Shown: positions 49,743-58,949, counted from the stretch's first letter. The stretch is 64,000 nucleotides of DNA from Bacteroidaceae bacterium (GCA_021768245.1 JAETNO010000003.1:166294-230293), one strand, 5' to 3'. Numbers and translations: made by a program. Notes: a model not told the origin generated them from the sequence alone.

Positions 49743-51278
49743 TTAGAGGTAAAGGGACTTGTTGAGCATATAGTAGACCTCGCCCATGCGGAGCGAGTTC
49801 TTGAACTGCTCGATTTTTGTATCCTTGTCGATGTGTACCATCTCGATGCCTGCGATTTCCGCGTAGTCTTCCCAGAATTCGGGGGTGACGTCGTAGGAGA
49901 AGCATGAGTGATGGGTTCCGCCGGCGAGAATCCATGCGGTAGCTCCGGTCTCGAAGTCGGGTTGCGGAATCCATAGAGCGGATGCCACAGGCAATTTGGG
50001 TAGCGGCTTGGATTTGATACATTCCACATCGTTGACAATCAGTCGGAAACGGTTGCCCATGTCTACGATTGTCGCTGTCACTCCTGCTCCGGGCTTTGAG
50101 GTAAAGACGAGGCGCGCTGTCTGAGTCTTGCGGACGCCGATGCCGAGGAAGTGGACTTCAAGGCGCGGACGCTCCTCGGAAATGAGCGGGCAGACTTCAA
50201 GCATGTGGGCCTGGAGGATTGAACTCTGCTTACCGTCGAAATTGAGGGTGTAGTCTTCAAGGAAGGAGCAGCCACCGTCCATCCCCCGTGTCATTACCCA
50301 CAGTGTGCGGTAGAGGGCTGCCGATTTCCAGTCGCCTTCGGCCCCGAAACCATAGCCTTCGGCCATTAGCCGCTGCGATGCGAGACCCGGTATCTGGTCA
50401 AATCCGCGACCTGTCTTCTCTACGTTGACATCGCCGAGGTCGTCGAAATTCGTGGTGAAGCCTTTCGCGCCTTTGTCCTTTAGGATTGCGCGGAGTGTGA
50501 GTTCGGCTTTGGCGGAGTTCCATATTTTCCTGTAAGCTTCCGACGCCTTGTCCTCGAGGGCTGCGTCGTGGGCATAGAGGCGGAAGTATTCGCCGACGAG
50601 CTGTTCCACGTCAGCATCCTTGACGGCGTCAAAATAGGTCATAGCCTCGCTGAAAGGCATGTAGTCCACATGGTAGCCAAGGCGTATTTCCGCCTCCACC
50701 TTATCGCCGTCGGTGACAGCCACATTGTTCATCTGGTCGCCGAAGCGGATTATGCGCATGTCCTGGGAGTCGGCCCAAGCTACGCATACCCGTTGCCACA
50801 CCGCTATGCGGGCGAGGGTCGCGGGGTCTTTCCAATAGCCGGTCACCACCTTGCGGCGCACTCTCATGCGGGCACAGATATGTCCGAACTCACGGTCGCC
50901 GTGAGCGCTCTGGTTGAGGTTCATGAAATCCATGTCCATGCTGTCCCATGGAATCTCGGCATTGTATTGGGTGTGGAAGTGGAGCAGCGGCTTTGAGAGG
51001 ATTTTGAGACCGTGAATCCACATTTTTGCCGGGGAGAAGGTGTGCATCCATGTGATAATGCCGGCGCATCGAGGGTCGTTGTTGGCAGCCTTCATCACAT
51101 CCTCCACTTCGCGCGAGGAGTTGGCAGTGCCCTTGTATATGACCTTTACGGGAAGGAGTCCTGATTCGTTAAGTCCGTCGACCATTTCTTTTGAGTGGGC
51201 GTCGACAGTCACCACGGCGTCGCCTCCATAGAGGAGCTGTGCGCCGGTGACCCACCATATTTCATAGTTTGAATACAT
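49743..51278 (-). CDS. araA: L-arabinose isomerase
   Basis: The 511-aa product converts L-arabinose to L-ribulose. It fits AraA in length and in the motifs EIWWVTGAQLLYGGDAV, GIITWMHTFSPAKMWI, PLLHFHTQYNAEIPWDSMD, FMNLNQSAHGDREFGHI, GFGAEGDWKSAALYRTLW and the C-terminal GGTHHSCFSYDV with its metal-binding histidines. Gene order mutarotase-symporter-araA-araB makes a compact uptake and isomerisation operon. No araD epimerase or AraR-type regulator is present in the window. Confidence 0.96.
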   Translation of the reverse strand: MYSNYEIWWVTGAQLLYGGDAVVTVDAHSKEMVDGLNESGLLPVKVIYKGTANSSREVEDVMKAANNDPRCAGIITWMHTFSPAKMWIHGLKILSKPLLHFHTQYNAEIPWDSMDMDFMNLNQSAHGDREFGHICARMRVRRKVVTGYWKDPATLARIAVWQRVCVAWADSQDMRIIRFGDQMNNVAVTDGDKVEAEIRLGYHVDYMPFSEAMTYFDAVKDADVEQLVGEYFRLYAHDAALEDKASEAYRKIWNSAKAELTLRAILKDKGAKGFTTNFDDLGDVNVEKTGRGFDQIPGLASQRLMAEGYGFGAEGDWKSAALYRTLWVMTRGMDGGCSFLEDYTLNFDGKQSSILQAHMLEVCPLISEERPRLEVHFLGIGVRKTQTARLVFTSKPGAGVTATIVDMGNRFRLIVNDVECIKSKPLPKLPVASALWIPQPDFETGATAWILAGGTHHSCFSYDVTPEFWEDYAEIAGIEMVHIDKDTKIEQFKNSLRMGEVYYMLNKSLYL

Positions 51279-51313
51279 TGCTGTGTAGGGTTATATTGTT
51301 TGTTATCGGTGAA

Positions 51314-53020
51314 TTACCAGAAATAGATATAGAAAGCCACTGTGATGCCAAGGATAATTACGGTGTTGATGATATCCCAGTGATTCCAGCTTGCGCGCGT
51401 GGCGGCAATCTGTTCGGGAGTCGAGGTGCCGAACACGAGGCCGCGTATCTTCTCGGGTTCCGGCGCTTTGGTGAAGAGGCTCACCACGATTGCCACGAGC
51501 AGGCATGCCACGAGCATCCATCCGCAGAAGAAGAGCCAGTTGACATCGTAGAAGAGATACTGGAATATGTTGCTTTCATCCCCGCCGGGAATCACGGCTG
51601 CGTTCTCATAATATATTTTAGCCCCGAGGCGGGTCAGGCCTATGACAAGACCTGTAATCAATGCCCACATACCACCCTGTGCCGAGCAGCGTTTCCAGCA
51701 GACTCCGAGCAGGAAGGCGGCCGCAATGCCGGGCGCGAGTACCGACTGCACTTCCTGGAGGTATTTATAGAGCACATCGCCCATTGAGCGCATGATTGGA
51801 ATCCACAGTATGCCGAGGGCCACGATTACCACAGTAGCAGCCTGACCGATGCGCACGAGTTTCTTCGGTTCTGTCTGCGGGCGGAAGCGCTGGTAGAAGT
51901 CAATTGTGAAGAGAGCCGACGAGGAGTTGAAAAGCGATGCCAACGACGACATGAGCGCCGCGAGGATGCCACAGACAATCAAACCCTTCACACCTGCCGG
52001 GAGGAGTTTCGCAACAAGGGTGGGGAAGGCCGCGTCGGAATTCACGGTTCCGTTGGGGAGCATGGGCAGGAAGCCTTCGGCTCCGGCGGCGAGCTGCTGC
52101 TGATGGATGGCGAAGGCAATCATGCCGGGAATGAGGAAGAGGAACACGGGAAGAAGCTTCAGGTAGGCCCCGAAGATGGTGCCACGGCGAGCTTCTTTCT
52201 CATCCTTTCCTGAGAGCACGCGCTGGACGATGAACTGGTCGGTACACCAATACCAGAAGCCGATTACCGCAGAGCCGATTAGCGCTCCGAGCCAGGGAAA
52301 GTTGGCGTCGCCGTTGTCGCGTATGAGGTTGGTCATGTGGTCGCCATATTCATTGACTTCCACTGCGGAGCATATGCGCATCATCTCGTCCCATCCGCCG
52401 AGTTCACGCAGGCCGAGCACGAGGATTATGAGAGAGCCGAGCAGCAGGATAGGGGTCTGGAGCACGGAGGTGTAGAGCACTGATTTCATGCCACCGAATA
52501 TGGTGTAGAGGGCTGTTATGAGCACCAGTCCTATGGCCGCAATCCAGAAGAAGTCGATGCCCCAGAGGGTGTCGATGCCGAATACCTGCTGGAACACGAG
52601 GCCTCCGGCGTAGACTGTCACAGCCACTTTTGTGAGCACATAGCTGATTAGTGAGATTGCCGAGAGGATGGTGCGCGACTGCGGATTGTAGCGCTTTTCA
52701 AGGAATTCAGGCATGGTGTAGACCATGGAGCGGGAGTAGAAAGGCACGAAGACCCATCCGAGCAGCAGTATCATCCATCCCTGGATTTCCCAATGGGCCA
52801 TCGCCATGCCTGACGATGCGCCTGAACCTGCGAGGCCTATGAGGTGTTCAGAGCCTATGTTGGAAGCGAAAATCGATGCGCCGATGGCTATCCATGTGGC
52901 GTCTTTGCCGCCGAGGAAGTAGTCGGCGGCATTGTTTTGTTTCTGTCGCATCACCCACACGATGATGCCGATTAGTGCCAAGGCGAAAATGCCTATGACA
53001 ATCCAGTCAAGAGGTGCCAT
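51314..53020 (-). CDS. Sodium/solute symporter (SGLT-like), probable arabinose transporter
   Basis: The 568-aa SSS-family transporter has about 14 hydrophobic helices. Typical SSS motifs are DYFLGGKDATWIAIGASIFA, SNIGSEHLIGLAGSGASSG, EFLEKRYNPQSRTILSAISL and GILAALMSSLASLFNSSSAL. It probably takes up a monosaccharide with Na+ across the inner membrane. Its position between a mutarotase and araA makes L-arabinose the most likely sugar. Thirty-five bp separate it from araA and 44 bp from the mutarotase. Confidence 0.92.
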   Translation of the reverse strand: MAPLDWIVIGIFALALIGIIVWVMRQKQNNAADYFLGGKDATWIAIGASIFASNIGSEHLIGLAGSGASSGMAMAHWEIQGWMILLLGWVFVPFYSRSMVYTMPEFLEKRYNPQSRTILSAISLISYVLTKVAVTVYAGGLVFQQVFGIDTLWGIDFFWIAAIGLVLITALYTIFGGMKSVLYTSVLQTPILLLGSLIILVLGLRELGGWDEMMRICSAVEVNEYGDHMTNLIRDNGDANFPWLGALIGSAVIGFWYWCTDQFIVQRVLSGKDEKEARRGTIFGAYLKLLPVFLFLIPGMIAFAIHQQQLAAGAEGFLPMLPNGTVNSDAAFPTLVAKLLPAGVKGLIVCGILAALMSSLASLFNSSSALFTIDFYQRFRPQTEPKKLVRIGQAATVVIVALGILWIPIMRSMGDVLYKYLQEVQSVLAPGIAAAFLLGVCWKRCSAQGGMWALITGLVIGLTRLGAKIYYENAAVIPGGDESNIFQYLFYDVNWLFFCGWMLVACLLVAIVVSLFTKAPEPEKIRGLVFGTSTPEQIAATRASWNHWDIINTVIILGITVAFYIYFW

Positions 53021-53064
53021 TGTTTGTCTTTGCTGTGATGATGATTGTTTTTTTCTACGCGCTT

Positions 53065-54210
53065 CTATTCGTTGGTGAAGCGGAATTCGGTGTAAGATTC
53101 ATATTTTTCGCCCGGGCGCAGTATGGTTGACGGCCATTGCGGTTTGTTGGGGCTGTCGGGATAGTGCTGGGTCTCGAGGCACAGGCCTGCATGCTGTCCG
53201 TAGGTCTTCCCCTTCTTCCCTTTGATTGTCCCGTCGAGGAAGTTGCCCGAATAGAACTGTATGCCGGGTTCTGTGGTGAGGATTGTGAGAGTGATGCCGC
53301 TTTCGGGGGAGGTCAGGATCGCCGCAGGCACATCGGTTTCTCTATCGTTGAGCACGAAATTGTGGTCATATCCGTTGCCGTTTCTGATTTGCTCGTCGTC
53401 GGCTGCGATGTCACGTCCTACGGCTTTGGCTGTGGTGAAGTCGAAAGGTGTGCCGCTTACAGGCGCGATTTCCCCTGTGGTCATATATGTGGAGTCAACG
53501 GGAGTGAACGAAGATGCGTTGATTTGCAGGATGTCGTCGCAGACCGTTGTCTCCGGGTCGCCAGACAGACAGAAATAAGCATGGTTGGTCATATTTATGA
53601 CTGTCGCCTTATCTGTGGTCGCTGAGTAGAGGATTGAGAGCGTATTGTCGGAGTGGAGCGTATAAGTCACGTTGGCGGTGACGTTGCCGGGGAAGCCGTT
53701 GTCGCCGTCGGGTGAGTGCATGGTGAGTTTAAGGGTCGAGTCGTTGGGCTGTTCCGCCTCGTAGACTTGATATTGCCAACCTGTCGGGCCTCCGTGGAGG
53801 CAGTGGCCGAAGTTGTTGACGGGAAGCTGGATGCTGTCGCCGTCAATCACCATGCGCCCGTGGTCGATGCGGTTGGCATAGCGTCCGATTGCCGCGCAGA
53901 AGTCAGTCTCGTTGTTCTCGGGGTAGTATGCGGCTATGCTGTCGAAGCCGAGCACGACGTCGCGCAGTTGTCCGTCGCGGTCTGGCACCATCAGCGACAC
54001 GATTCTGCCTCCGAAGTTGGTGATGCAGGCTTCCATGCCATTCCCGTTTTTGAGTGTGTAGAGGGCCGTGGCTTTCCCGTCGCGCTCTCCGATGAAGTTT
54101 TCCGGGTCAAGTCCGGAGGCTGTCAGAACGTTGGATTTAGAATTGGTGCCACATGCGCCCGTAGCCAATGCGAGCGTCACTCCTGCGGCCAATATTGCAA
54201 AGCTTTTCAT
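53065..54210 (-). CDS. Aldose 1-epimerase (galactose mutarotase), exported
   Basis: From the ATG at 54210 the product is 381 aa with a signal peptide (KSFAILAAGVTLALATGACG) that may be a lipoprotein signal. The longer frame starting at 54330 overlaps the promoter and is rejected. GalM-family motifs include VLGFDSIAAYYPENNETDFCAAIGRYANRI (seen in parts), NNFGHCLHGGPTGW with the catalytic His, MTNHAYFCLSG, and the catalytic Glu region CLETQHYPDSPN. It equilibrates sugar anomers outside the inner membrane before uptake by the symporter. First gene of the operon. Confidence 0.93.
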   Translation of the reverse strand: MKSFAILAAGVTLALATGACGTNSKSNVLTASGLDPENFIGERDGKATALYTLKNGNGMEACITNFGGRIVSLMVPDRDGQLRDVVLGFDSIAAYYPENNETDFCAAIGRYANRIDHGRMVIDGDSIQLPVNNFGHCLHGGPTGWQYQVYEAEQPNDSTLKLTMHSPDGDNGFPGNVTANVTYTLHSDNTLSILYSATTDKATVINMTNHAYFCLSGDPETTVCDDILQINASSFTPVDSTYMTTGEIAPVSGTPFDFTTAKAVGRDIAADDEQIRNGNGYDHNFVLNDRETDVPAAILTSPESGITLTILTTEPGIQFYSGNFLDGTIKGKKGKTYGQHAGLCLETQHYPDSPNKPQWPSTILRPGEKYESYTEFRFTNE

Positions 54211-54255
54211 GATTATGTGTAAAAGTAGGGTAGTACAGTGGTTGAACGTGGTGTG

Positions 54256-54287
54256 CAAAATTACAATCCCATTCTCTCGTTTCCAAA
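54256..54287 (-). promoter_or_regulatory. Consensus promoter of the arabinose-type operon
   Basis: On the minus strand TTTG (54284-54287), exactly 20 bp, then TAATTTTG (54256-54263). The predicted start near 54249 gives a leader of about 39 nt before the ATG at 54210. No operator-like repeat is evident around it. Confidence 0.75.
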
Positions 54288-54347
54288 TTTTTACGTCTGC
54301 TGTGCAGCATAAGAGGGCGTTTGATAACAAAAGTTAACCCTGCGACA

Positions 54348-54392
54348 AAAAAATCCTCCGCCCGCAAGGCTGTCGCAGCTGCGGCGGAGGAT
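54348..54392 (-). terminator. Intrinsic terminator of the HU-rng transcription unit
   Basis: The stem ATCCTCCGCC (54353-54362) pairs with 54383-54392 and on the minus strand is followed by seven T residues. A smaller hairpin, GGAGACC/GGTCTCC, precedes it near 54409-54427. Confidence 0.85.
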
Positions 54393-54447
54393 AGTATTGT
54401 CTGAGACCGGAGACCTTCCCGGTCTCCGTAAGGATTTTTGCGGATGC

Positions 54448-56070
54448 TTATTCTTCCTTGGTCCGGTTCTTCGTCTTTGATTTTGATTTCGACGCCGAGG
54501 AGTCCATGTCCTTTTCCTCTTTAAGGTCAATCTCGTTTCGCTCACGGTCGACTACCTTATATTCCAAGTAGGCGAGAGATTCGTCGGGGATGATTCGGAA
54601 ATTGAAGCCGAACTCCAGCTGCCAGCGACGGTAGAGCGAGGGGAAGCCTTTTTTCAGATAGGCCGACACGAAAGGATGCACATAGAGCACGAAATGCTTT
54701 ACTTTGAGTGAATTCACGAGATAGTCAAGCTTCTCGTGGAGAGTGTCGGTAAACAGTAGCGACGGACGCACCTCGCCTTTGCCGTGACACGACGGACATT
54801 CCTCCGACGTGTTGATGTCGAGTGCGGGACGCACTCGCTGGCGGGTGATTTGCATCAGCCCGAATTTGCTGAGGGGCAGGATGTTGTGGCGCGCGCGGTC
54901 GTTGGCCATCACTTCCCGCATGTGCTCGTAGAGCTTCTGGCGGTGTTCGGCCTTATTCATGTCGATAAAGTCGATGACGATGATTCCGCCCATGTCGCGC
55001 AGCCTTAGCTGGCGGGCGATTTCGTCGGCGGCGCGGAGGTTCACTTCCAGGGCGTTGCTTTCCTGGTCGGGAGCCGCTTTTGAGCGGTTGCCCGAATTGA
55101 CGTCTATGACATGGAGAGCTTCGGTGTGTTCGATAATTACATAGGCACCCGACTTGAACGACACCGTTTTTCCGAACGATGATTTTATCTGGCGGGTGAT
55201 GTTGAAGTGGTCAAAGATGGGGACGTCGCTGTCGTAGAGCTTGACAATCTCTTTGCTCTCAGGCGAAATCAGCGCGACATACTTTGAGATTTGGTTGAAG
55301 ATTTCCTTGTCGTTGACGTGGATGCTTTCAAAGGTTGGGCTGAATACATCGCGCAACATTCCTACGATTCGGCTTTCCTCCTCGAATACGAGAGTGGGAG
55401 CGGTGGCTTTCTGTGCTTTGGCCACGGTCTCTTCCCAGCAGTGGAGAAGGGTGCGGAGCTCATTGTGAAGCTCTCTGACGCTCTTGCCTTCGGCTGATGT
55501 GCGGATGATTACTCCGAAGTTCTTGGGCTTGATGCTCTCGATGAGCTGACGCAGGCGGAGCTTCTCTTCGGTAGTCTTGATTTTTTGCGAGATGGATATC
55601 TTATCGCCGAAAGGGATAAGGACCATGTAGCGCCCGGTGAAAGTGATTTCTGTGGTCAGTCGCGGCCCTTTCGACGAGATAGGCTCCTTGACGATCTGCA
55701 CCATTAGTTCCTGTCCCGGCTGAAGCACGCTTGTGATTGAGCCGTGCTTGTCGATAGGGGGAAGGCGTTTGATTTTCGACACTGTCACGTCAGTCTTCTT
55801 TTCGCCGAGTATCTGCGAGAGGAAGGCCGAGTAGGTCGAGAATTGAGAACCGAGATCCAGATAGTGAAGAAAAGCGTCCTTTTCGTAGCCTACGTTGACG
55901 AAGGCGGCGTTGAGGCCGGGCATCAGCTTCTTGACTTTGGCCAAGTAGATGTCGCCGACAGCGTAGGCGATGTTGCGCGTCTCTTTCTGCAGGGAAACGA
56001 GTCGCGAGTCCTCAAGCAGGGCTATTGACACCTCTTTGGGCTGGACGTCTACGATTAGTTCACTTTTCAT
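54448..56070 (-). CDS. rng: Ribonuclease G (Rne/Rng family)
   Basis: The 540-aa endoribonuclease processes rRNA and turns over mRNA. Motifs: MKSELIVDVQPKEVSIALLE, an S1-like domain (about 35-120, GDIYLAKVKKLMPGLNAAFVNVG), GPRLTTEITFTGRYMVLIPF, the catalytic-site GGIIVIDFIDMNKAEHRQKL with metal-binding Asp residues, and the zinc-link SEECPSCHGKGEV. A charged Lys/Ser tail follows. It lacks the long RNase E C-terminal scaffold, so RNase G is the better name. It lies downstream of HU and the 29-aa gene, a common Bacteroidales order. Confidence 0.96.
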   Translation of the reverse strand: MKSELIVDVQPKEVSIALLEDSRLVSLQKETRNIAYAVGDIYLAKVKKLMPGLNAAFVNVGYEKDAFLHYLDLGSQFSTYSAFLSQILGEKKTDVTVSKIKRLPPIDKHGSITSVLQPGQELMVQIVKEPISSKGPRLTTEITFTGRYMVLIPFGDKISISQKIKTTEEKLRLRQLIESIKPKNFGVIIRTSAEGKSVRELHNELRTLLHCWEETVAKAQKATAPTLVFEEESRIVGMLRDVFSPTFESIHVNDKEIFNQISKYVALISPESKEIVKLYDSDVPIFDHFNITRQIKSSFGKTVSFKSGAYVIIEHTEALHVIDVNSGNRSKAAPDQESNALEVNLRAADEIARQLRLRDMGGIIVIDFIDMNKAEHRQKLYEHMREVMANDRARHNILPLSKFGLMQITRQRVRPALDINTSEECPSCHGKGEVRPSLLFTDTLHEKLDYLVNSLKVKHFVLYVHPFVSAYLKKGFPSLYRRWQLEFGFNFRIIPDESLAYLEYKVVDRERNEIDLKEEKDMDSSASKSKSKTKNRTKEE

Positions 56071-56284
56071 TAACTGATTTGGATAATCCGTGTGATTATT
56101 GCTTGGAACGGCGCCGACGGATATGCGGCCAGTTCCTGTCGGAGGAGAGGTGGGGGGGGTAGTAGAGGCAACAACGCAAAGAACAAACCTTGTCGCGGCT
56201 CCTGCAGTGAAGAGCGCCTTTCAAGAGTTTGTTCTTCGTGTGTCGTTGTTACGCTGCTACGCAAGAAGAGCCTCGTGGCGGGGC

Positions 56285-56374
56285 TTATTTCTTCTTGTGA
56301 CGATTCTTGCGAAGGCGTTTTTTACGCTTGTGAGTGGCCATCTTGTGACCTTTTCTTTTCTTTCCGCTTGGCAT
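56285..56374 (-). CDS. 29-aa AURKAIP1/COX24-domain small basic protein
   Basis: This very short gene encodes MPSGKKRKGHKMATHKRKKR plus nine further residues (LRKNRHKKK), extremely rich in Lys, Arg and His. The KM-x-THK-x-RKRLRKNR pattern matches the AURKAIP1/COX24 domain, found in small ribosome-associated proteins such as actinobacterial bS22. A ribosome-bound role is therefore likely. It sits 37 bp downstream of the HU gene and about 215 bp upstream of rng. That 215-bp gap shows a G8 tract near 56150 and no gene. Confidence 0.8.
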   Translation of the reverse strand: MPSGKKRKGHKMATHKRKKRLRKNRHKKK

Positions 56375-56411
56375 GGTTGGAATAGATTTATTTAATTAAA
56401 AATGCTGTTGC

Positions 56412-56693
56412 TTAGTTATTGGCCTTAACCTCTTCCATGAACACCTTTGCGGGCTTGAAAGCGGGGATGCGGTGCTCGGGGATGATGATGGTTGTGTTCT
56501 TTGAAATGTTGCGGGCGGTCTTCTCGGAACGTACTTTGGTGATGAAGCTGCCAAATCCACGGAGATACACGTTCTCGCCGTGTGAGAGGGATTCCTTCAC
56601 TGTTTCCATGAACTTCTCGATAGTTTCGAGTACGTTGGCTTTGTCGATGCCGGTAGATTTTGAAATCTCGTTGACAATGTCGGCTTTAGTCAT
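56412..56693 (-). CDS. HU/IHF-family DNA-binding protein
   Basis: The 93-aa protein is a full-length HU-type DNA-bending protein: TKADIVNEISKSTGIDKANV, helices 1-2 to residue 42, the GSFITKVRSEKTARNISKNT arm region and the RIPAFKPAKVFMEEV C-terminus. The tip residues NTTIIIPEHRIPAFKP resemble the Bacteroidetes HU group. It organises the nucleoid as a dimer. First gene of the HU-COX24-rng run. The AT-rich upstream region contains GATATTTG near 56770, close to a -7 box but without the TA. Confidence 0.95.
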   Translation of the reverse strand: MTKADIVNEISKSTGIDKANVLETIEKFMETVKESLSHGENVYLRGFGSFITKVRSEKTARNISKNTTIIIPEHRIPAFKPAKVFMEEVKANN

Positions 56694-56973
56694 GTCAATA
56701 TTAATTTTTATAATTGGTTAATATCTTTGGTATTGCACTTTTGCCATGTGCAAATTTTTGCAAGTGCAAATATCGTAACTTTTTTTGAATTTTCAGCTAT
56801 GTTTTTGCGAAAAAAATGTCTAAAAATCACTTTTTCACCACTTTAGCGTCCGATTTGCCCGTTTTTGCCCCCTTTTGCCTGTCGTGTGGTCCGTCAGAAG
56901 CTGCCCACGGGAGGGGATAGACACTGTCTGGTGGTATAAAAAAGGGTTCGTTGGCAAGAATCCGGGTGACTTG

Positions 56974-57708
56974 TTAAAACAGCCTTTCAAGCAGCTTGAG
57001 CCGTGGGGTGACTGTCATTCCCTTCTCTTCGCGGAGCCCTTCGGCGGTAGGGTCAAAATGGACGGCGTGCCAACCCGCTCCGATTGCCCCGGCGATATCT
57101 GTCAGTAGGTTGTCGCCTATCATCATATGGTGTCCCTTGTCGCAGTCGCCGCTTCTTTCCATCGCGTGGATGTAGAGTCTCGGGTCGGGTTTGTTGATTC
57201 CGATGTCGTCGCTCAGCACTGTGAGGTCAACCATCGTGTCGAGTCCTGTGTTGGCGAGCTTGTGGTGTTGCACATCCTTGAACCCGTTGCTCAGTACACC
57301 TATATTATACCTGTGCGCGCGTAGGAAGCTCAGAAGTTCTTTTGCGCCGTCGACCATGGCGGTCTGTTCGGCGAGGTGGGCGAGATAGATGTGGTCGAGT
57401 TCCCATGAGAATTTCTCGAGGCTTTCCTCATCGCCGTCCCATTCTTGTCGCAGAGGTGTTGCGAAGCGGTCTACGCGCAGGAAATCCTGGCTGATCTGCC
57501 CGAGCCCATACCTTTCCCAAAGGCTTCTGTTGTGGGTCTCGTAGTTTCTTATCCATGTCTCCACGTCCTTGCAGTAGCGGTCGAGCCCACACTCCTCAAA
57601 GGTGATTCTGTTGGCGGCGCGCGAATTGGCGTGGAAATCTATCAGGGTGTCGTCAAGGTCAAACCACACCCATCTTATCCCTTCAAATTTCCTGACTTCG
57701 TCCGGCAT
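56974..57708 (-). CDS. HAD-family phosphatase, YjjG-like nucleotidase
   Basis: From the ATG at 57708 (the frame from 57735 would overlap the upstream stop) the product is 244 aa. HAD motifs: WFDLDDTLIDF (Asp17 nucleophile, Asp19), VLSNGFKDVQHHKL (motif II), DIGINKPDPRLY (motif III Lys) and MIGDNLLTDIAGAIGAGW (motif IV). A helical cap lies between motifs I and II. It matches YjjG-type pyrimidine 5'-nucleotidases that clean up non-canonical nucleotides. It follows the VUT gene by 2 bp. Confidence 0.88.
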   Translation of the reverse strand: MPDEVRKFEGIRWVWFDLDDTLIDFHANSRAANRITFEECGLDRYCKDVETWIRNYETHNRSLWERYGLGQISQDFLRVDRFATPLRQEWDGDEESLEKFSWELDHIYLAHLAEQTAMVDGAKELLSFLRAHRYNIGVLSNGFKDVQHHKLANTGLDTMVDLTVLSDDIGINKPDPRLYIHAMERSGDCDKGHHMMIGDNLLTDIAGAIGAGWHAVHFDPTAEGLREEKGMTVTPRLKLLERLF

Positions 57709-57710
57709 GA

Positions 57711-58397
57711 TTAAATCTCGTTGAGTTTCCACCATTTATATGATGTCTCCGGGGTGTCGGTCACGTCGCCTCCCTCGTGGTCGCGCAGCATTTTCACAAC
57801 TTTCATCGTCACCGGGAGAATCAGGATTTCATAGAGTGTCTTCAGAAGTGTCTGCGTCACTATTAGCATCCCGATTTCGCTCCAGGCAAGTACGCCGCCG
57901 AAAGCTATGGGGAAGAATATCACTGAATCCACACCCTCGCCCCAAAGCGACGAGACTATTGCGCGAAGTGAGAATTTGCGCCCTCCGGAGGCGATTTTCA
58001 TTTTCGACATCACATAGGCGTTGACCATCGACCCACACAGGAAGGCGATGAAGCTCGCGGCGAAGATGCGGGGCACCGCGCCGAATATTGTGGCCATGGC
58101 TTCTTGTTGTGTCCATGATTCGGCCCCAGGTAGCCACACTCCGAGTTGCAGCAGGAGTGACACGAGCATGTTCATGCCGAATCCCAACCAGATTACGAGC
58201 CTTGCCTTGCCGAAACCGTAGACCTCTACTATACAGTCGTTGAGTATATAGGATATGGGGAAGACTATGACTCCCGCCGTGATTGTGAGCGGCCCGAGGT
58301 CAACTGTCTTTATCTCCATGAGGTTGCTGACTATTAGGCAGACGCAGAAGGTTACCGCGAGCAGCATGAATGTCACTGATATTTTTACCTTGCTCAT
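57711..58397 (-). CDS. VUT-family transporter (queuosine precursor transporter YhhQ-like)
   Basis: From the ATG at 58397 (4-bp overlap with the phosphatase gene upstream) the product is 228 aa with six hydrophobic helices. VUT/YhhQ features: FPISYILNDCIVEVYGFGKARLVIWLGFG (seen in parts), the AASFIAFLCGSMVNAYVMSKM helix and SSLWGEGVDSVIFFPIAFGG. YhhQ imports queuosine precursors (preQ0/preQ1) for tRNA modification in E. coli; the same role is inferred here. Confidence 0.9.
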   Translation of the reverse strand: MSKVKISVTFMLLAVTFCVCLIVSNLMEIKTVDLGPLTITAGVIVFPISYILNDCIVEVYGFGKARLVIWLGFGMNMLVSLLLQLGVWLPGAESWTQQEAMATIFGAVPRIFAASFIAFLCGSMVNAYVMSKMKIASGGRKFSLRAIVSSLWGEGVDSVIFFPIAFGGVLAWSEIGMLIVTQTLLKTLYEILILPVTMKVVKMLRDHEGGDVTDTPETSYKWWKLNEI

Positions 58398-58885
58398 AGT
58401 CGCGGGTCCCCTTTCCTTATCATGTCGGCGAATTCCCTCACGCATCCTTCGCCCCCTTTGAGGCTCATCACGCGGATGCCTTCTATTTCCTTCACCTCTG
58501 TCAGGGCGTCTGCCGGGCAGGCTTTCATTCCGGCGGCTTTAAGCATCTCGATGCAGTTCACGTCGTCGCCTATGTAGGCCACCTCGTCGAGACCTATAGC
58601 GAGGCTTTCGCATATGTCGGAGCATGCGGCCAGCTTTCCCCCGTCGCGTTTCCCCTGCACGAGGAAATCGATGCCGAGTTTTCGGGCGCGTTTATTGACA
58701 AGTTCCGTGTTCTCGCTCGTGATGATGCCCACCTTTATCCCCTCCTTCTGGAGAAGCTGGAGCCCCATTCCGTCGCGGGCATTGAATTTTTTCATCACGT
58801 CGCCCTCGGCCGTATAGTACATTCCTCCGTCAGTCAACGTGCCGTCGACGTCCGTAAGGAATAGTTTTATCTTGTGTTTGTTCAT
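58394..58885 (-). CDS. KdsC-like HAD phosphatase (KDO 8-phosphate phosphatase)
   Basis: The 163-aa cap-less HAD protein shows FLTDVDGTLTDGGMYY (Asp12, Asp14), VGIITSENTELVNKRARKLG, GKRDGGKL (conserved Lys) and VAYIGDDVNCIEMLKAAGM. Size and motifs fit KdsC, which removes phosphate from KDO 8-phosphate for lipopolysaccharide inner-core synthesis; related acylneuraminate-9-phosphate phosphatases cannot be excluded. First gene of a three-gene unit, divergent from guaA. Confidence 0.88.
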   Translation of the reverse strand: MNKHKIKLFLTDVDGTLTDGGMYYTAEGDVMKKFNARDGMGLQLLQKEGIKVGIITSENTELVNKRARKLGIDFLVQGKRDGGKLAACSDICESLAIGLDEVAYIGDDVNCIEMLKAAGMKACPADALTEVKEIEGIRVMSLKGGEGCVREFADMIRKGDPRL

Positions 58886-58917
58886 CTCTTTTTTACACGC
58901 ATTGTTTTTCGGGAGTG

Positions 58918-58925
58918 CAAAATTA
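58918..58925 (-). promoter_or_regulatory. -7 promoter element of the kdsC-like unit
   Basis: The minus-strand octamer TAATTTTG fits TAnnTTTG, 33 bp before the ATG at 58885. Confidence 0.5.
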
Positions 58926-58949
58926 CATAAAATTTTTACATGGCATCAC

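Noticed and set aside
54211..54330. Upstream start for the mutarotase
   Set aside because: The extension overlaps a consensus promoter and hides the signal peptide.
56092..56395. Plus-strand frames of 97-98 codons between HU and rng
   Set aside because: They run antisense across the 29-aa COX24-domain gene and through low-complexity G-rich sequence.
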